Source: Microbacterium memoriense (GTDB taxonomy: Bacteria; Actinomycetota; Actinomycetes; Actinomycetales; Microbacteriaceae). Taken from it: a stretch of 64,000 nucleotides of DNA. The position numbers were made by a program, and so were the translations under genes. The notes below the pieces were generated by a model, which was given only the letters and a program-made list of their open reading frames with translations, was not told where the DNA came from and searched no databases. The stretch covers positions 1-64,000 of the forward strand of contig NZ_JAODOR010000003.1 in the NCBI RefSeq assembly GCF_025398275.1. Direction: 5' to 3'. How positions within the stretch are numbered: position 1 is the stretch's first letter; every line of letters starts with the position of its first letter. Of the stretch, positions 26,398 through 35,866 are shown in pieces.

Positions 26398-26615
26398 CAT
26401 GTCCCGAAAGTGGTTGATTTCGGCGCCTGAAACCGACCACAAGTGGGACAAGGGGCCTCTTCAGAGGCATGTCCCAAAAGTGGTTGACTCGCTCGACAAG
26501 AGGCCTCTTCAGAGGCATGTCCCAAAGGTGGTTGTTTTCGGCGCCTGAAACCGACCACAAGTGGGACAAGGGTCGCCACAAGTGGGACGAGGGGCGCCCG
26601 AAGTGGGACGAGGGG
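26398..26615. repeat. Cluster of palindromic and 21-nt repeats
   Basis: A module starting CATGTCCC(G/A)AAAGTGGTTG (third copy CCCAAAGGTGG) occurs at 26398, 26468 and 26516. Copies 1 and 3 continue through TTCGGCGCCTGAAACCGACC to ACAAGTGGGACA, so each 52-nt unit can fold with TGTCCC pairing to GGGACA. The spacer palindrome GCCTCTTCAGAGGC occurs twice. From 26560 the motif AGTGGGAC repeats at 26560, 26581 and 26602, an exact 21-nt period. The cluster lies between the stops of the MerR gene and the convergent parA. Confidence 0.85.
26399..26547 (+). other. Short open frame inside the repeat cluster (doubtful gene)
   Basis: ATG 26399 opens a 49-codon frame ending at TGA 26545-26547. It contains PLQRHVPKVV twice because it is built from the repeats. 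There is no ribosome binding site. It may be only a by-product of the repeat sequence. Confidence 0.2.
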
Positions 26616-27422
26616 TCAGGCGCGCTGTTCGCCGGCGGCGATGCGGCCGGTGCGCATGACACGGTCGAGCAGGGCATCGAAATCGCCCGCGAGCTCCTGG
26701 GCCGAGTCGCCCGGCCAGATGTGCAGCGGCTTCGCGGCACCCTGCGCCTGCTGGAGCGATGTGCGCTCGGGCAGCTGAGGCGACAGGACCAGGGGGCCGA
26801 ACATGTCGCGCAGTTCCTTGATGCGGAATTGGTGCTCGATCGACTGCGGGCGGACCCGGTTGACGACGATGCCGAGGGGTTGCAGACGCGGCGAAAGACC
26901 TCGGCGGATCTCCTCGATCGCGCGCAACGCGCGGTCAGCGGCGGCGACGGAGAACAGACCCGGTTCGGTCACGACGATGACCCGGTCGGATGCTGCCCAC
27001 GCCGTGCGCGTCAATGCGTTCAGCGACGGGGCGCAATCGATGAGGACCAGGTCGTAATCGGCTTCGATCGTGGCGAGGGCCTCTTCGAGCTTCCACACAT
27101 CGCGGACGCTCGGATGCGGTCCATCGAAGTTGATGGCCGACGGGCTGCCGATCATGACATCGATCGTGCCCGGGTGCACCTTCGCCCAGCCGCTGGACGT
27201 GATGGCCTGACGGACCACCTTTTCCTTCGGATTCGCCAGGACATCGGCGACATTCAGGCGTCCGGCGACTTGGATGTCCATCCCCGTGGACACGTCAGAC
27301 TGCGGGTCGAGGTCGACGACAAGAGTTCGCACCCCACGGGCGAACGCCGCCGAGGCGAGTCCGAGGGTCACGGTGGTCTTGCCGACGCCACCCTTGAGGG
27401 AGCTGACGGAAAGTACGTGCAC
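26616..27422 (-). CDS. Orphan ParA family ATPase
   Basis: A 268-residue Walker-type ATPase with the deviant Walker A motif SSLKGGVGKTTVTLGLA at the N-terminus, Walker A' VVDLDPQSDVSTG and Walker B VLIDCAPSLNALT. There is no N-terminal DNA-binding extension and no parB or parS-like gene nearby, so it is an orphan ParA of the kind used for positioning cell components or division (PldP-type), not the chromosomal parAB pair. It converges with the MerR gene across the repeat cluster and is divergent from pyc. GTG start with TAACGT 8 nt upstream. Confidence 0.85.
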   Translation of the reverse strand: MHVLSVSSLKGGVGKTTVTLGLASAAFARGVRTLVVDLDPQSDVSTGMDIQVAGRLNVADVLANPKEKVVRQAITSSGWAKVHPGTIDVMIGSPSAINFDGPHPSVRDVWKLEEALATIEADYDLVLIDCAPSLNALTRTAWAASDRVIVVTEPGLFSVAAADRALRAIEEIRRGLSPRLQPLGIVVNRVRPQSIEHQFRIKELRDMFGPLVLSPQLPERTSLQQAQGAAKPLHIWPGDSAQELAGDFDALLDRVMRTGRIAAGEQRA

Positions 27423-27430
27423 GAGGCTCT

Positions 27431-27436
27431 ACGTTA
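27431..27436 (-). promoter_or_regulatory. -10 box TAACGT before parA-like gene
   Basis: TAACGT on the minus strand ends 8 nt before GTG 27422, a leaderless arrangement. TAGGCT on the plus strand at 27445 is a candidate -10 box for pyc. Confidence 0.4.
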
Positions 27437-27517
27437 CCGTCCCCTAGGCTGTAAGGGTACTCAGCCCGCCGACGGTGGCCCGATGCACTGGAGCCCCGGC
27501 ATCCCAATGAGGTGAGC

Positions 27518-30500
27518 ATGTTCCGCAAAATCCTGGTCGCGAACCGCGGCGAAATCGCCATTCGCGCTTTCCGAGCGGCCGTTGAACTCGGCGCCCGAAC
27601 GGTCGCCGTCTTCCCGTGGGAGGATCGCGGCTCGCTGCACCGGCAGAAAGCCGACGAGTCGTACGAGATCGGCGAGAAGGGCCACCCCGTCCGCGCCTAC
27701 CTCGATGTCGAGGAGATCATCCGCGTGGCGCTCGCCTCCGGCGCCGATGCGATCTACCCGGGCTACGGATTCCTGTCCGAGAATCCGGAACTCGCCGCTC
27801 GGGCGGCCGAGAACGGCATCACCTTCATCGGCCCGCCCTCGCTCGCCCTCGAGATGGCCGGCAACAAGGTCACGGCGAAAGAGCACGCGATCGCCGCGGG
27901 CGTGCCCGTGCTGCGTTCCACGCCCGCCGCGGACGACGTCGACGTGCTCGTCGCGCAAGCCGCTGACATCGGCTTCCCGATCTTCGTCAAGGCCGTCGCC
28001 GGCGGTGGCGGCCGCGGCATGCGCCGCGTCGAGACGCCGGGCGAGTTGCCCCCCGCGATCGCCGAGGCGATGCGCGAGGCCGGCGCCGCCTTCGGTGATG
28101 CGCGCGTGTTCCTCGAACAAGCCGTCATGCGCCCACGACACATCGAAGTCCAGATCCTGGCCGATGCCGCCGGGGATACGGTGCACCTGTTCGAGCGCGA
28201 CTGCTCGGTGCAGCGCCGCCATCAGAAGGTCATCGAGATCGCGCCCGCGCCGAACCTCGATCCCACGATCCGCGACGCCCTGCACGCTCATGCGGTCGCG
28301 TTCGCCCGCTCGATCGGCTATGTCAACGCGGGCACCGTCGAGTTCCTCCTCGAGACCGCCGGTCCCCGCACCGGTGAAGCCGTCTTCATCGAGATGAACC
28401 CGCGCATCCAGGTCGAGCACACCGTGACGGAAGAGGTCACCGACGTCGACCTCGTCCAGTCGCAGATGCTGATCGCGGCCGGGGCGACGCTCGCCGAGCT
28501 CGGACTGCAGCAGGAGAACATCCACCTGCGCGGTGCGGCGCTGCAGACCCGCATCACGACGGAGGACCCGTCCCAGGGATTCCGCCCCGACACCGGCCGC
28601 ATCACGACGTACCGGTCGCCCGGTGGCGCCGGCATCCGCCTGGACGGCGGCACGACGGCAGCCGGGTCGCAGATCAGCCCGCACTTCGACTCTATGCTCG
28701 CCAAGCTCACCTGCCGCGGCCGCGACTTCCCGGCGGCGGTCGCGCGCGCCAAGCGTGCGTTGGCGGAGTACCGCATCCGCGGAGTCTCGACCAACGTGCC
28801 GTTCCTGCGGGCCGTACTGAACGACCCGGCCTTCGTCGCCGGCGACCTGTCGACGTCGTTCATCGACGAGCGTCCTGAGCTGCTCACGAGCAACCCCTCG
28901 CGCGACCGCGCGACGAAGCTGCTCAACTGGCTGGCCGATGTGACCGTGAATCAGCCCTACGGCGAGAAGCCGATCTCGGTCTCGCCGGGAAGCAAGCTTC
29001 CCGAACTCGACCTCCTGGCGCCGCCGCCCAGCGGAAACCGTCAACGACTGCGTGAGCTCGGTCCCGCCGGATTCGCTCAGGCACTGCGCGCGCAGACGGC
29101 TCTCGCCGTCACGGAGACGACATTCCGGGACGCGCACCAGTCGCTGCTCGCGACCCGCGTGCGCACGCGTGATCTCGTGCGCGTCGGGCCGCACCTCGCT
29201 CGCATGACGCCGCAACTGCTCTCGGTCGAAGCGTGGGGCGGCGCGACCTACGACGTCGCTCTGCGCTTCCTCGCAGAAGACCCCTGGGAGCGACTCGAGG
29301 CCCTCCGCGACGCCATGCCCAACATCCCCATCCAGATGTTGCTCCGTGGGCGCAACACGGTCGGCTACACACCACGGCCCACGGAAGTCACGGATGCCTT
29401 CGTGAAGGAAGCGGCCGCATCCGGGGTCGACATCTTCCGCATCTTCGATGCGCTCAACGACGTCGACCAGATGCTCCCCGCGATCTCCGCTGTGCTCGAG
29501 ACGGGAACCTCCGTCGCCGAAGTGGCGCTCTGCTACACGGGTGATCTGCTGAATCCGGCCGAGAACCTGTACACGCTCGACTACTACCTGAAGCTCGCGG
29601 AGCGCATCGCCGGCTCGGGCGCGCACATCCTCGCGATCAAGGACATGGCAGGTCTGCTGCGCCCGGCAGCCGCGGCGACTCTCGTCCGCGCGCTGCGCGA
29701 GCGTTTCGATCTGCCGGTTCAGGTCCACACGCACGACACGGCGGGTGGGCAGCTGGCGACGCTGCTGGCCGCGAGCGCCGCCGGCGCCGACGCCGTGGAT
29801 GCGGCCGCCGCGCCGTTGGCCGGCACGACGAGTCAGCCGTCCCTGTCGGCGCTGGTGGCAGCGCTCGCGCACACCGATCGCGACACGGGCCTGTCGCTGC
29901 AGAGCGTCAGCGACCTCGAGCCGTACTGGGAGGGCGTGCGCCACCTGTACCGCCCGTTCGAGTCGGGCCTCCCGGGCCCCACGGGGCGCGTCTACCACCA
30001 TGAGATCCCCGGTGGGCAGCTGTCCAACCTGCGTCAGCAGGCGATCGCCCTGGGTATGGCCGATGACTTCGAGCGCATCGAGGACATGTACGCGGCGGCC
30101 GACCGCATCCTCGGACGCATCCCCAAGGTCACGCCGTCGTCGAAGGTCGTCGGCGACCTCGCTCTCGCCCTGGTCGCGGCGAAGGCCGACCCGGCCGATT
30201 TCGAGCAGAACCCGCAGAACTACGACATCCCCGATTCGGTCGTGGGATTCATGGCCGGTGAACTGGGCGACCTCCCCGGAGGATGGCCGGAGCCCTTCCG
30301 GACCAAGGTCCTCGCCGGACGCGAGATCAAGATCGAGATCCCGGCGCTGACCGCGGACGAGGAGGACGGGCTCGTCGGTGACGCCGCAACGCGCCGCCGC
30401 ACCCTCAACCGACTGCTGTTCCCCGGGCCGGCGAAGGAGTTCGAAGCCACCCGTGCGGCCTACGGCGATCTGTCGGCGCTCGGCACGCCCGACTACTTCT

Positions 30501-30925
30501 ACGGGCTCAAGCCGGGCGAAGAGCACGTCGCGGAAATCGACCCCGGCGTCCAGCTGTACGTCGGTCTCGAAGCGATCGGTGAGCCGGATGCCGCGGGCAT
30601 GCGCACCGTCATGACGACCCTCAACGGGCAACTCCGCCCGGTCTGGGTGCGTGATCGTTCGATCACCGTCGACAAAGTGACGGTCGAAAAGGCCGACACC
30701 AGCAGGGCGGGCCAGGTGGCCGCACCGTTCGCCGGAGTCGTCACGATCAAGGCGGACGTCGGTGACGTGGTGAAGGCGGGCCAGCCGATCGCCTCGATCG
30801 AGGCCATGAAGATGGAGGCGGCCATCACCGCACCCGTCGACGGGACCGTCGAGCGCCTCGCCATCACCGGGACAGCAGCCGTCGAAGCCGGGGACCTTTT
30901 GGTCGTCGTCCGGCCCGCCGAGTAG
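27518..30925 (+). CDS. pyc: Pyruvate carboxylase
   Basis: A 1135-residue enzyme, the normal single-chain length. Residues 1-450 are biotin carboxylase (KILVANRGEIAIRAFRAA, GGGGRGMRRVETP, VFIEMNPRIQVEHTVTEEVT). The carboxyltransferase domain starts near 530 with ETTFRDAHQSLLATRVRTRD, including KDMAGLLRPAAA and the metal-site VHTHDTAGG. The C-terminal biotinyl domain carries Lys1098 in EAMKMEA. It makes oxaloacetate from pyruvate, ATP and bicarbonate to refill the citric acid cycle. ATG 27518 follows GAGG; the in-frame GTG at 27512 is less likely. It lies between two ParA/MinD-type genes. Confidence 0.96.
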   Translation: MFRKILVANRGEIAIRAFRAAVELGARTVAVFPWEDRGSLHRQKADESYEIGEKGHPVRAYLDVEEIIRVALASGADAIYPGYGFLSENPELAARAAENGITFIGPPSLALEMAGNKVTAKEHAIAAGVPVLRSTPAADDVDVLVAQAADIGFPIFVKAVAGGGGRGMRRVETPGELPPAIAEAMREAGAAFGDARVFLEQAVMRPRHIEVQILADAAGDTVHLFERDCSVQRRHQKVIEIAPAPNLDPTIRDALHAHAVAFARSIGYVNAGTVEFLLETAGPRTGEAVFIEMNPRIQVEHTVTEEVTDVDLVQSQMLIAAGATLAELGLQQENIHLRGAALQTRITTEDPSQGFRPDTGRITTYRSPGGAGIRLDGGTTAAGSQISPHFDSMLAKLTCRGRDFPAAVARAKRALAEYRIRGVSTNVPFLRAVLNDPAFVAGDLSTSFIDERPELLTSNPSRDRATKLLNWLADVTVNQPYGEKPISVSPGSKLPELDLLAPPPSGNRQRLRELGPAGFAQALRAQTALAVTETTFRDAHQSLLATRVRTRDLVRVGPHLARMTPQLLSVEAWGGATYDVALRFLAEDPWERLEALRDAMPNIPIQMLLRGRNTVGYTPRPTEVTDAFVKEAAASGVDIFRIFDALNDVDQMLPAISAVLETGTSVAEVALCYTGDLLNPAENLYTLDYYLKLAERIAGSGAHILAIKDMAGLLRPAAAATLVRALRERFDLPVQVHTHDTAGGQLATLLAASAAGADAVDAAAAPLAGTTSQPSLSALVAALAHTDRDTGLSLQSVSDLEPYWEGVRHLYRPFESGLPGPTGRVYHHEIPGGQLSNLRQQAIALGMADDFERIEDMYAAADRILGRIPKVTPSSKVVGDLALALVAAKADPADFEQNPQNYDIPDSVVGFMAGELGDLPGGWPEPFRTKVLAGREIKIEIPALTADEEDGLVGDAATRRRTLNRLLFPGPAKEFEATRAAYGDLSALGTPDYFYGLKPGEEHVAEIDPGVQLYVGLEAIGEPDAAGMRTVMTTLNGQLRPVWVRDRSITVDKVTVEKADTSRAGQVAAPFAGVVTIKADVGDVVKAGQPIASIEAMKMEAAITAPVDGTVERLAITGTAAVEAGDLLVVVRPAE

Positions 30926-30975
30926 CCTGTGATGTTGGATGCCTCGCATCCGAGAACATTCTGGGAGAGTGCACC

Positions 30976-32337
30976 GTGAGTCATGACCATGACGAGAATT
31001 CGTCGAAAGACCCCGACCATGGCGTTCTGAACACGACCGAGAGCGTCGATGTGTCGGGCGTGGGGATCGTCGACGGCTCGACGGCGCACGTCGAGATCGT
31101 GGTCCCGCCACTGGGCGACGACGATGATTTCGACGATGACGACGTCGTGCTCGATGACGTCGCGCTCGTCGCCGCTGAGGCGCCGACGAAACCCACCGAG
31201 CCTGCACTCGCGCCGTCTACCGCCTCGGATGCCGGCAGCGTCGCGCGCGTCGGTGATGCGACCCGCGTGCCGGTGACGGAGACGTCCGTCGAGATCGCTG
31301 CCGCACATGACCTCGATCACCACGAGCGGGTCCGTCCGCGGACGTCCGATATCGCTCTGCAGTCACGGCGTCTCGGTGATTTCGAAGCAGACCGTGAGAG
31401 CTCCGACCTGTTGACCTCCGATCGCCTGCTCGACCCGGCACACATCGTGCGTTCGGAGCCCGAGGGCACGTGGCAGCACATCGTCTACACGCTGTCCGGC
31501 CGCCGGATCAACCTCGGCGACAGTAAGCGTGCTCGGGACCGCAAGCAACTCGACCGACGAATCGCTGCGCCGCTGACGGGTGGGGCGCGGTTCGTCCCCG
31601 TGCTCTCACGCAAGGGTGGGGTCGGCAAGACGACCGTGACGACTCTGCTCGGGATGGCCCTCGCCGATGCGCGCGACGATCGTGTCATCGCCGTCGATGC
31701 CAATCCCGACCGCGGCACGCTGGCCGATCGCGTCGGACGGGCGAGCGGCCAGACGGTCCGTGATCTCGTGCGTGCCCGCGCCGACGTGCACGGATTCAAC
31801 GACATCTCCCGCATCGTCTCGCGGGACGAGACCCGACTGGACGTCCTCGCTTCGGAGACCGATCCGCACGTGTCGGAAGCATTCAGCGATGCGGACTACC
31901 AGCAGGTCGCGGAGATCGCCGCGCACTTCTACTCGATCGTGCTCACCGATACCGGCACGGGCATCGTGCACTCCGTCATGGAGGCGACCCTCGACCGCGC
32001 CGACGAATTGGTGATCGTTGCCGGTTTGAGCATCGACGAGGCGCGGCTCGCCGCCGAAACCCTCACGTGGCTGGAAACCAACGGCTTCGCCGAGCAGGCG
32101 CGACGCGCGGTCGTGGTGCTCAACACGGCCCGGCCTGGCGCCGCGCTCGTGCGAGCGAGTGAGCTCGAAGCCCATTTCCGGAGCCGCGTGCGCGCCGTCG
32201 TCCGCATGCCCTACGACCCGCACATCGCGTCGGGGAGTGCCGTGTCGTTCCGCGATCTCCAGCCCGAGACGCGCCAGGCCGCTCGCGAACTGGCCGCGAC
32301 CGTCGTCGAGGGCCTGCGCGTCCCGGCTGCTGCCTGA
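30976..32337 (+). CDS. EspI/MinD-like ATPase with acidic N-terminal region
   Basis: A 453-residue protein. Residues 1-165 are disordered and very acidic (ten Asp between 48 and 61). A segment WQHIVYTLSGRRINLGDSKR at 166-185 precedes the ATPase, as in EspI-type ATPases linked to type VII secretion. The ATPase has Walker A VLSRKGGVGKTTVTTLLG (residue 210 on), VIAVDANPDRGTL and an aspartate loop SIVLTDTGTG. No ESX genes are near. GTG start; its stop overlaps the ATG of def (TGATG), so the two are coupled. Confidence 0.75.
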   Translation: MSHDHDENSSKDPDHGVLNTTESVDVSGVGIVDGSTAHVEIVVPPLGDDDDFDDDDVVLDDVALVAAEAPTKPTEPALAPSTASDAGSVARVGDATRVPVTETSVEIAAAHDLDHHERVRPRTSDIALQSRRLGDFEADRESSDLLTSDRLLDPAHIVRSEPEGTWQHIVYTLSGRRINLGDSKRARDRKQLDRRIAAPLTGGARFVPVLSRKGGVGKTTVTTLLGMALADARDDRVIAVDANPDRGTLADRVGRASGQTVRDLVRARADVHGFNDISRIVSRDETRLDVLASETDPHVSEAFSDADYQQVAEIAAHFYSIVLTDTGTGIVHSVMEATLDRADELVIVAGLSIDEARLAAETLTWLETNGFAEQARRAVVVLNTARPGAALVRASELEAHFRSRVRAVVRMPYDPHIASGSAVSFRDLQPETRQAARELAATVVEGLRVPAAA

Positions 32338-32828
32338 TGCCTGTTCGTCCGATCCGCCTGTTCGGCGACCCCGTACTCCGCGCGCCGAGTGCGCCCATCG
32401 ACGTCGTCGACGACGGCATCCGTGCCCTCGTGCGCGACCTTCTCGACTCGGTGGAGCCCGCGGGACGCGCCGGGGTCGCGGCGCCCCAGATCGGCGTCGG
32501 CCTGCGCGCCTTCAGCTACAACATCGACGGCGACATCGGCTATGTGCTGAACCCTGTGCTCGTCGACGTGTCAGGAGAGCCGCAGCCGGTCGGTGAAGGA
32601 TGCCTGTCCGTCCCCGGGCTCTGGCACGACGCGATCCGTTACCCGTGGGCGAAGGTCATCGGCACCGATCTCGAGGGCAACGAGGTCGTGCTGGAAGGCG
32701 AAGGCTTGTTGGCCCAGGCGCTTCAGCACGAGACCGATCACCTCGACGGCAAGCTCTACCTCGACCGTCTGCCCGCCGACACGCGGCGCCAGGCGATGCG
32801 CGAGATCCGCGAGTCCAGCTGGTTCTGA
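32337..32828 (+). CDS. def: Peptide deformylase
   Basis: A 163-residue metalloenzyme with all three deformylase motifs: GVAAPQIGVG, EGCLSVPG (metal cysteine) and QHETDHLDGKLYLDRL (HExxH). It removes the formyl group from the N-terminal methionine of new proteins. The ATG overlaps the stop of the EspI-like gene. A strong terminator follows. Confidence 0.95.
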   Translation: MPVRPIRLFGDPVLRAPSAPIDVVDDGIRALVRDLLDSVEPAGRAGVAAPQIGVGLRAFSYNIDGDIGYVLNPVLVDVSGEPQPVGEGCLSVPGLWHDAIRYPWAKVIGTDLEGNEVVLEGEGLLAQALQHETDHLDGKLYLDRLPADTRRQAMREIRESSWF

Positions 32829-32847
32829 GTCGAAACCTCGCGCACGC

Positions 32848-32884
32848 ACAACGACCGGGGAGCCGAAGCTCCACCGGTCGTTGT
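32848..32884. terminator. Strong hairpin between def and the acyl-CoA synthetase gene
   Basis: ACAACGACCGG pairs with CCGGTCGTTGT and an inner GGAGC/GCTCC stem closes a CGAA loop, giving 16 base pairs with one bulge. It lies between convergent genes. Confidence 0.85.
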
Positions 32885-32899
32885 CGTTGTGACGCGTGC

Positions 32900-34735
32900 T
32901 CAGCCGCCGAGCGGGATGTTCGTCGTCGAGACCGGCACGCTGTACAGGTCTTCGACGGCATCCGCGAAGTCCGTCATGATCACGCTGCGCTTGATGCTCA
33001 TCTTCGGGGTGAGGTGGCCGGACGCTTCCGTCCACTCGGTGTCGAGGATGGCAAACTTGCGGATCGACTCCGCGCGCGAGACCTTCTTGTTCGCGATGTC
33101 GATCGCGCGCTGGATCTCTTCGCGCACCTTCGGGTTGGCTGCGGCATCCGTCAGCGACATGCCGCGGTCCAGGCCATTGTTGGCGAGCCATGCCGGGAGC
33201 ATCTCGGGGTCGAGAGTCACGAGGGCCGAGATGAAGGGCTTCTGGTCGCCGACGACGACGACCTGCCCGACGATCGGGTTCGCGCGGATGGGATCTTCCA
33301 GCGCGGCCGGCGCGACGTTCTTGCCGCCGGCCGTGACGATGATCTCCTTCTTGCGGCCCGTGATCGTGAGGAATCCCTCTTCGTCGAAGGCGCCGACGTC
33401 GCCGGTGCGGAACCAGTCGCCGTCGAACGCTTCCGCCGTGGCCTCGGGGTTGCGCCAGTACTCCTTGAAGACGTTGACCCCGCGAACCTCGACTTCGCCG
33501 TCCTCGGCGAGGCGCACGCCGACACCGGGGAGCACGGGGCCCACCGATCCGATCTTCGACTTCGTCGCGAGGTTGACCGTCGCCGGCGCCGTCGTCTCGG
33601 TCAGGCCGTAACCTTCGAGGATCGTGACGCCCAGGCTGTGGAAGAAGTGTCCGAGGCGCGGACCCAGGGGAGCCGAACCCGAGACGGCGTACTGCACGCG
33701 GCCGCCCATGGCATCGCGCAGCTTGCTGTAGACCAGCCGGTCGAACACGGCGAACTTGATCTTCGTGCCGAGGGAGATCTTCTTGCCCTCCTGCAGCAGG
33801 CGAGAGTGCTCGATCGCGGTGTGGGCGGCGGCGCGGAAGATCTTGCCCTTGCCGCCGGCCTCGGCCTTCTGCTCGGCCGAGTTGTAGACCTTCTCGAACA
33901 CGCGCGGAACGGCCAGCAGGAACGTCGGCTTGAAGGAACCGAGCGCGGGCAGCAGCTGTTTCGTGTCGGGCTGGTGGCCGGTCTTCACACCCGCGTGGAT
34001 GTCGAGGATCGAGATGAAGCGGGCGAAGATGTGCGCCGTCGTGATGAACAGCAGGGTGGAGGAGTTCGGTACCGTGAGCACTTCGTTCAGCGCGACCGCG
34101 GAGTTGCGGCAGAGCTCCACGAAGTTGCTGTGCGTGAGGACGCAGCCCTTGGGGCGTCCGGTCGACCCGGACGTGTAGATGAGCGTCGCGATGTCGGCGC
34201 CGACGGCGATCGAGCGACGGCGCACGATCTCGTCATCGGTGATGTCGGTGCCGGCGGCGGTCAGCGTGTCGAGGTCTCCCGCGGCCATCGTCCAGGCCTG
34301 GCGGATGAGGGGGACATCGCTGCGGATTTCGGCGATCCGCGCGGCGTGCTCCTCCGACTCGCCGATGACCCAGGTGGCGCCCGAGTCGGAGAGGATCCAG
34401 CTGACCTGTGCGGCCGAGCTCGTCTCGTAGACCGGAACCATGACGGCGCCCGCGTAGAACAGGGCGAAGTCGACCAGCGTCCAGTGATAGGTGGTCCGGG
34501 CGATGAAGCCCACCTTTTCGCCGGGCTCGATGCCGGCGGCGGCGAACCCCTTTGCGAGCGCGATGACTTCGCGTTCGAACTCGGCGGCGGTGATGTCCCG
34601 CCAGCCGTCACCCTCGGGGACGGCAAACAGCGCGAGCGACGGGGTCGCCTTGACGCGTTCGACGAGAAGATCAGCGACGTTCGCCTGCGGATCGGCGGGG
34701 ACGATCGCGGGGACTTCGAATTGGACGGCGCTCAT
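32900..34735 (-). CDS. Long-chain acyl-CoA synthetase (FadD15-like)
   Basis: A 611-residue AMP-forming ligase. The ATP-binding P-loop is TLIYTSGSTGRPKGCVLTHS, followed by the linker motif YGLTETTAPATVN and the hinge GDVGAFDEEGFLTITGRKKE. Length and the FARFISILDIHAG region match the large FadD15/ACSL class acting on long-chain fatty acids at the membrane. ATG 34735 is chosen because AAGGAG lies 9 nt upstream; two earlier in-frame codons lack it. It converges with def and is divergent from glk. Confidence 0.9.
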   Translation of the reverse strand: MSAVQFEVPAIVPADPQANVADLLVERVKATPSLALFAVPEGDGWRDITAAEFEREVIALAKGFAAAGIEPGEKVGFIARTTYHWTLVDFALFYAGAVMVPVYETSSAAQVSWILSDSGATWVIGESEEHAARIAEIRSDVPLIRQAWTMAAGDLDTLTAAGTDITDDEIVRRRSIAVGADIATLIYTSGSTGRPKGCVLTHSNFVELCRNSAVALNEVLTVPNSSTLLFITTAHIFARFISILDIHAGVKTGHQPDTKQLLPALGSFKPTFLLAVPRVFEKVYNSAEQKAEAGGKGKIFRAAAHTAIEHSRLLQEGKKISLGTKIKFAVFDRLVYSKLRDAMGGRVQYAVSGSAPLGPRLGHFFHSLGVTILEGYGLTETTAPATVNLATKSKIGSVGPVLPGVGVRLAEDGEVEVRGVNVFKEYWRNPEATAEAFDGDWFRTGDVGAFDEEGFLTITGRKKEIIVTAGGKNVAPAALEDPIRANPIVGQVVVVGDQKPFISALVTLDPEMLPAWLANNGLDRGMSLTDAAANPKVREEIQRAIDIANKKVSRAESIRKFAILDTEWTEASGHLTPKMSIKRSVIMTDFADAVEDLYSVPVSTTNIPLGG

Positions 34736-34928
34736 GGGCGGCAACTCCTTTGTGTACCGGGTAGCGTCGGGTGATGACGACTGGGATTGAGTCTAACTGC
34801 TGATGAAACTCAGTCCCACGGATGCCGCGCCCCATTCGGGTAACACCGGTTCGCGTACCCCGAAGGACTGTGGAGTCCACACTAGACTCTCCGATGCCGC
34901 ACCGCCGGTGTCGGCGGAGAGGAGCAGT

Positions 34929-35864
34929 GTGCTCAACGTCGGCATCGATATCGGTGGCACCAAGATCGCCGGGGGCGTCGTCGCCCTCGATGGCACCATC
35001 ATCGAGCAGCTTCGTGTCCCGACTCCCGTCGACACGGGAGCGCTCGCGGATGCTGTGGCCGCGATGGTCGGCGACCTCGCGTCGCGCCACGAGGTACACG
35101 CCGTCGGAGTCGCCGCTGCGGGGTTCATCGATCGCACGCGCTCCGTCATGTTGCACGCGCCGAACATCGATTGGCAGAACGCGCCGTTGCGGGCGCAGTT
35201 CGAGGCGCAGATCGGGCGACCCGTCACGCTTGAGAACGATGCCAACGCCGCGGGCTGGGGCGAGTATCGGTTCGGCGCCGGCCGGGGATCGACCGACATG
35301 GTCATGATCACCCTCGGCACGGGCGTCGGCGGTGCGGCTGTCGGTGACGGATCGCTCCTCATCGGCGCCAACGGCAGCGCCGCAGAGCTCGGGCACCTGC
35401 GCTTCGTCCGCGGCGGTCGCCCGTGCGGCTGCGGCCAGAACGGGTGCCTCGAGCAGTACGCGTCCGGACGCGCACTGCAACGGGAGATCGCCGACATCGC
35501 CGACGGCGGCGGAATCGGGTCGCGCCTCGCCGCCCACCGGACAGCGGCGGGCATCGTCCCCGGCGCGGATCTGAAGTTGTTGCTCTCCGAGCAGGATGCC
35601 GGCGCGCTCGAAGCCGTGCGCCGGGTCGCGACGGCACTCGGTGAAGCGTGCGGCGCCTTCCAGGCCGTCCTCGACCCCGAGCTGTTCGTCATCGGCGGGG
35701 GAGTGGCGGAGCTCGGCGAGGACCTGCTGGAGCCCACCCGCATCGCCTATGAGACCTCCCTTCCCGGCTTCGGGGAGCGCCCGACCGCCCGATTCGTCAC
35801 GGCGACGCTCGGCAACGATGCGGGCCTCGTCGGCGTCGCCGATCTCGCGAGACTACGGACCTGA
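34929..35864 (+). CDS. glk: ROK family glucokinase
   Basis: A 311-residue ROK sugar kinase: phosphate-binding GIDIGGTKIAGGVV at the N-terminus, catalytic Asp in LENDANAAGWGEYRFGAG, GTGVGGAAV and the zinc motif CGCGQNGCLEQYASG. It phosphorylates glucose with ATP (actinobacterial Glk also matters for carbon repression). GTG 34929 follows GGAG and starts right at the fold; earlier codons give an unrelated extension. The next gene begins two bases after its stop, so glk and plsC form an operon, as in corynebacteria. Confidence 0.88.
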   Translation: MLNVGIDIGGTKIAGGVVALDGTIIEQLRVPTPVDTGALADAVAAMVGDLASRHEVHAVGVAAAGFIDRTRSVMLHAPNIDWQNAPLRAQFEAQIGRPVTLENDANAAGWGEYRFGAGRGSTDMVMITLGTGVGGAAVGDGSLLIGANGSAAELGHLRFVRGGRPCGCGQNGCLEQYASGRALQREIADIADGGGIGSRLAAHRTAAGIVPGADLKLLLSEQDAGALEAVRRVATALGEACGAFQAVLDPELFVIGGGVAELGEDLLEPTRIAYETSLPGFGERPTARFVTATLGNDAGLVGVADLARLRT

Positions 35865-35866
35865 CG

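Noticed and set aside
26398..26615. CRISPR array
   Set aside because: Repeats are palindromic and unequal, spacers are themselves repeated, and no cas genes are near.
27461..31207. Very long open frame antisense to pyc
   Set aside because: It mirrors the third codon positions of pyc in GC-rich DNA, has no start signal and resembles no protein.
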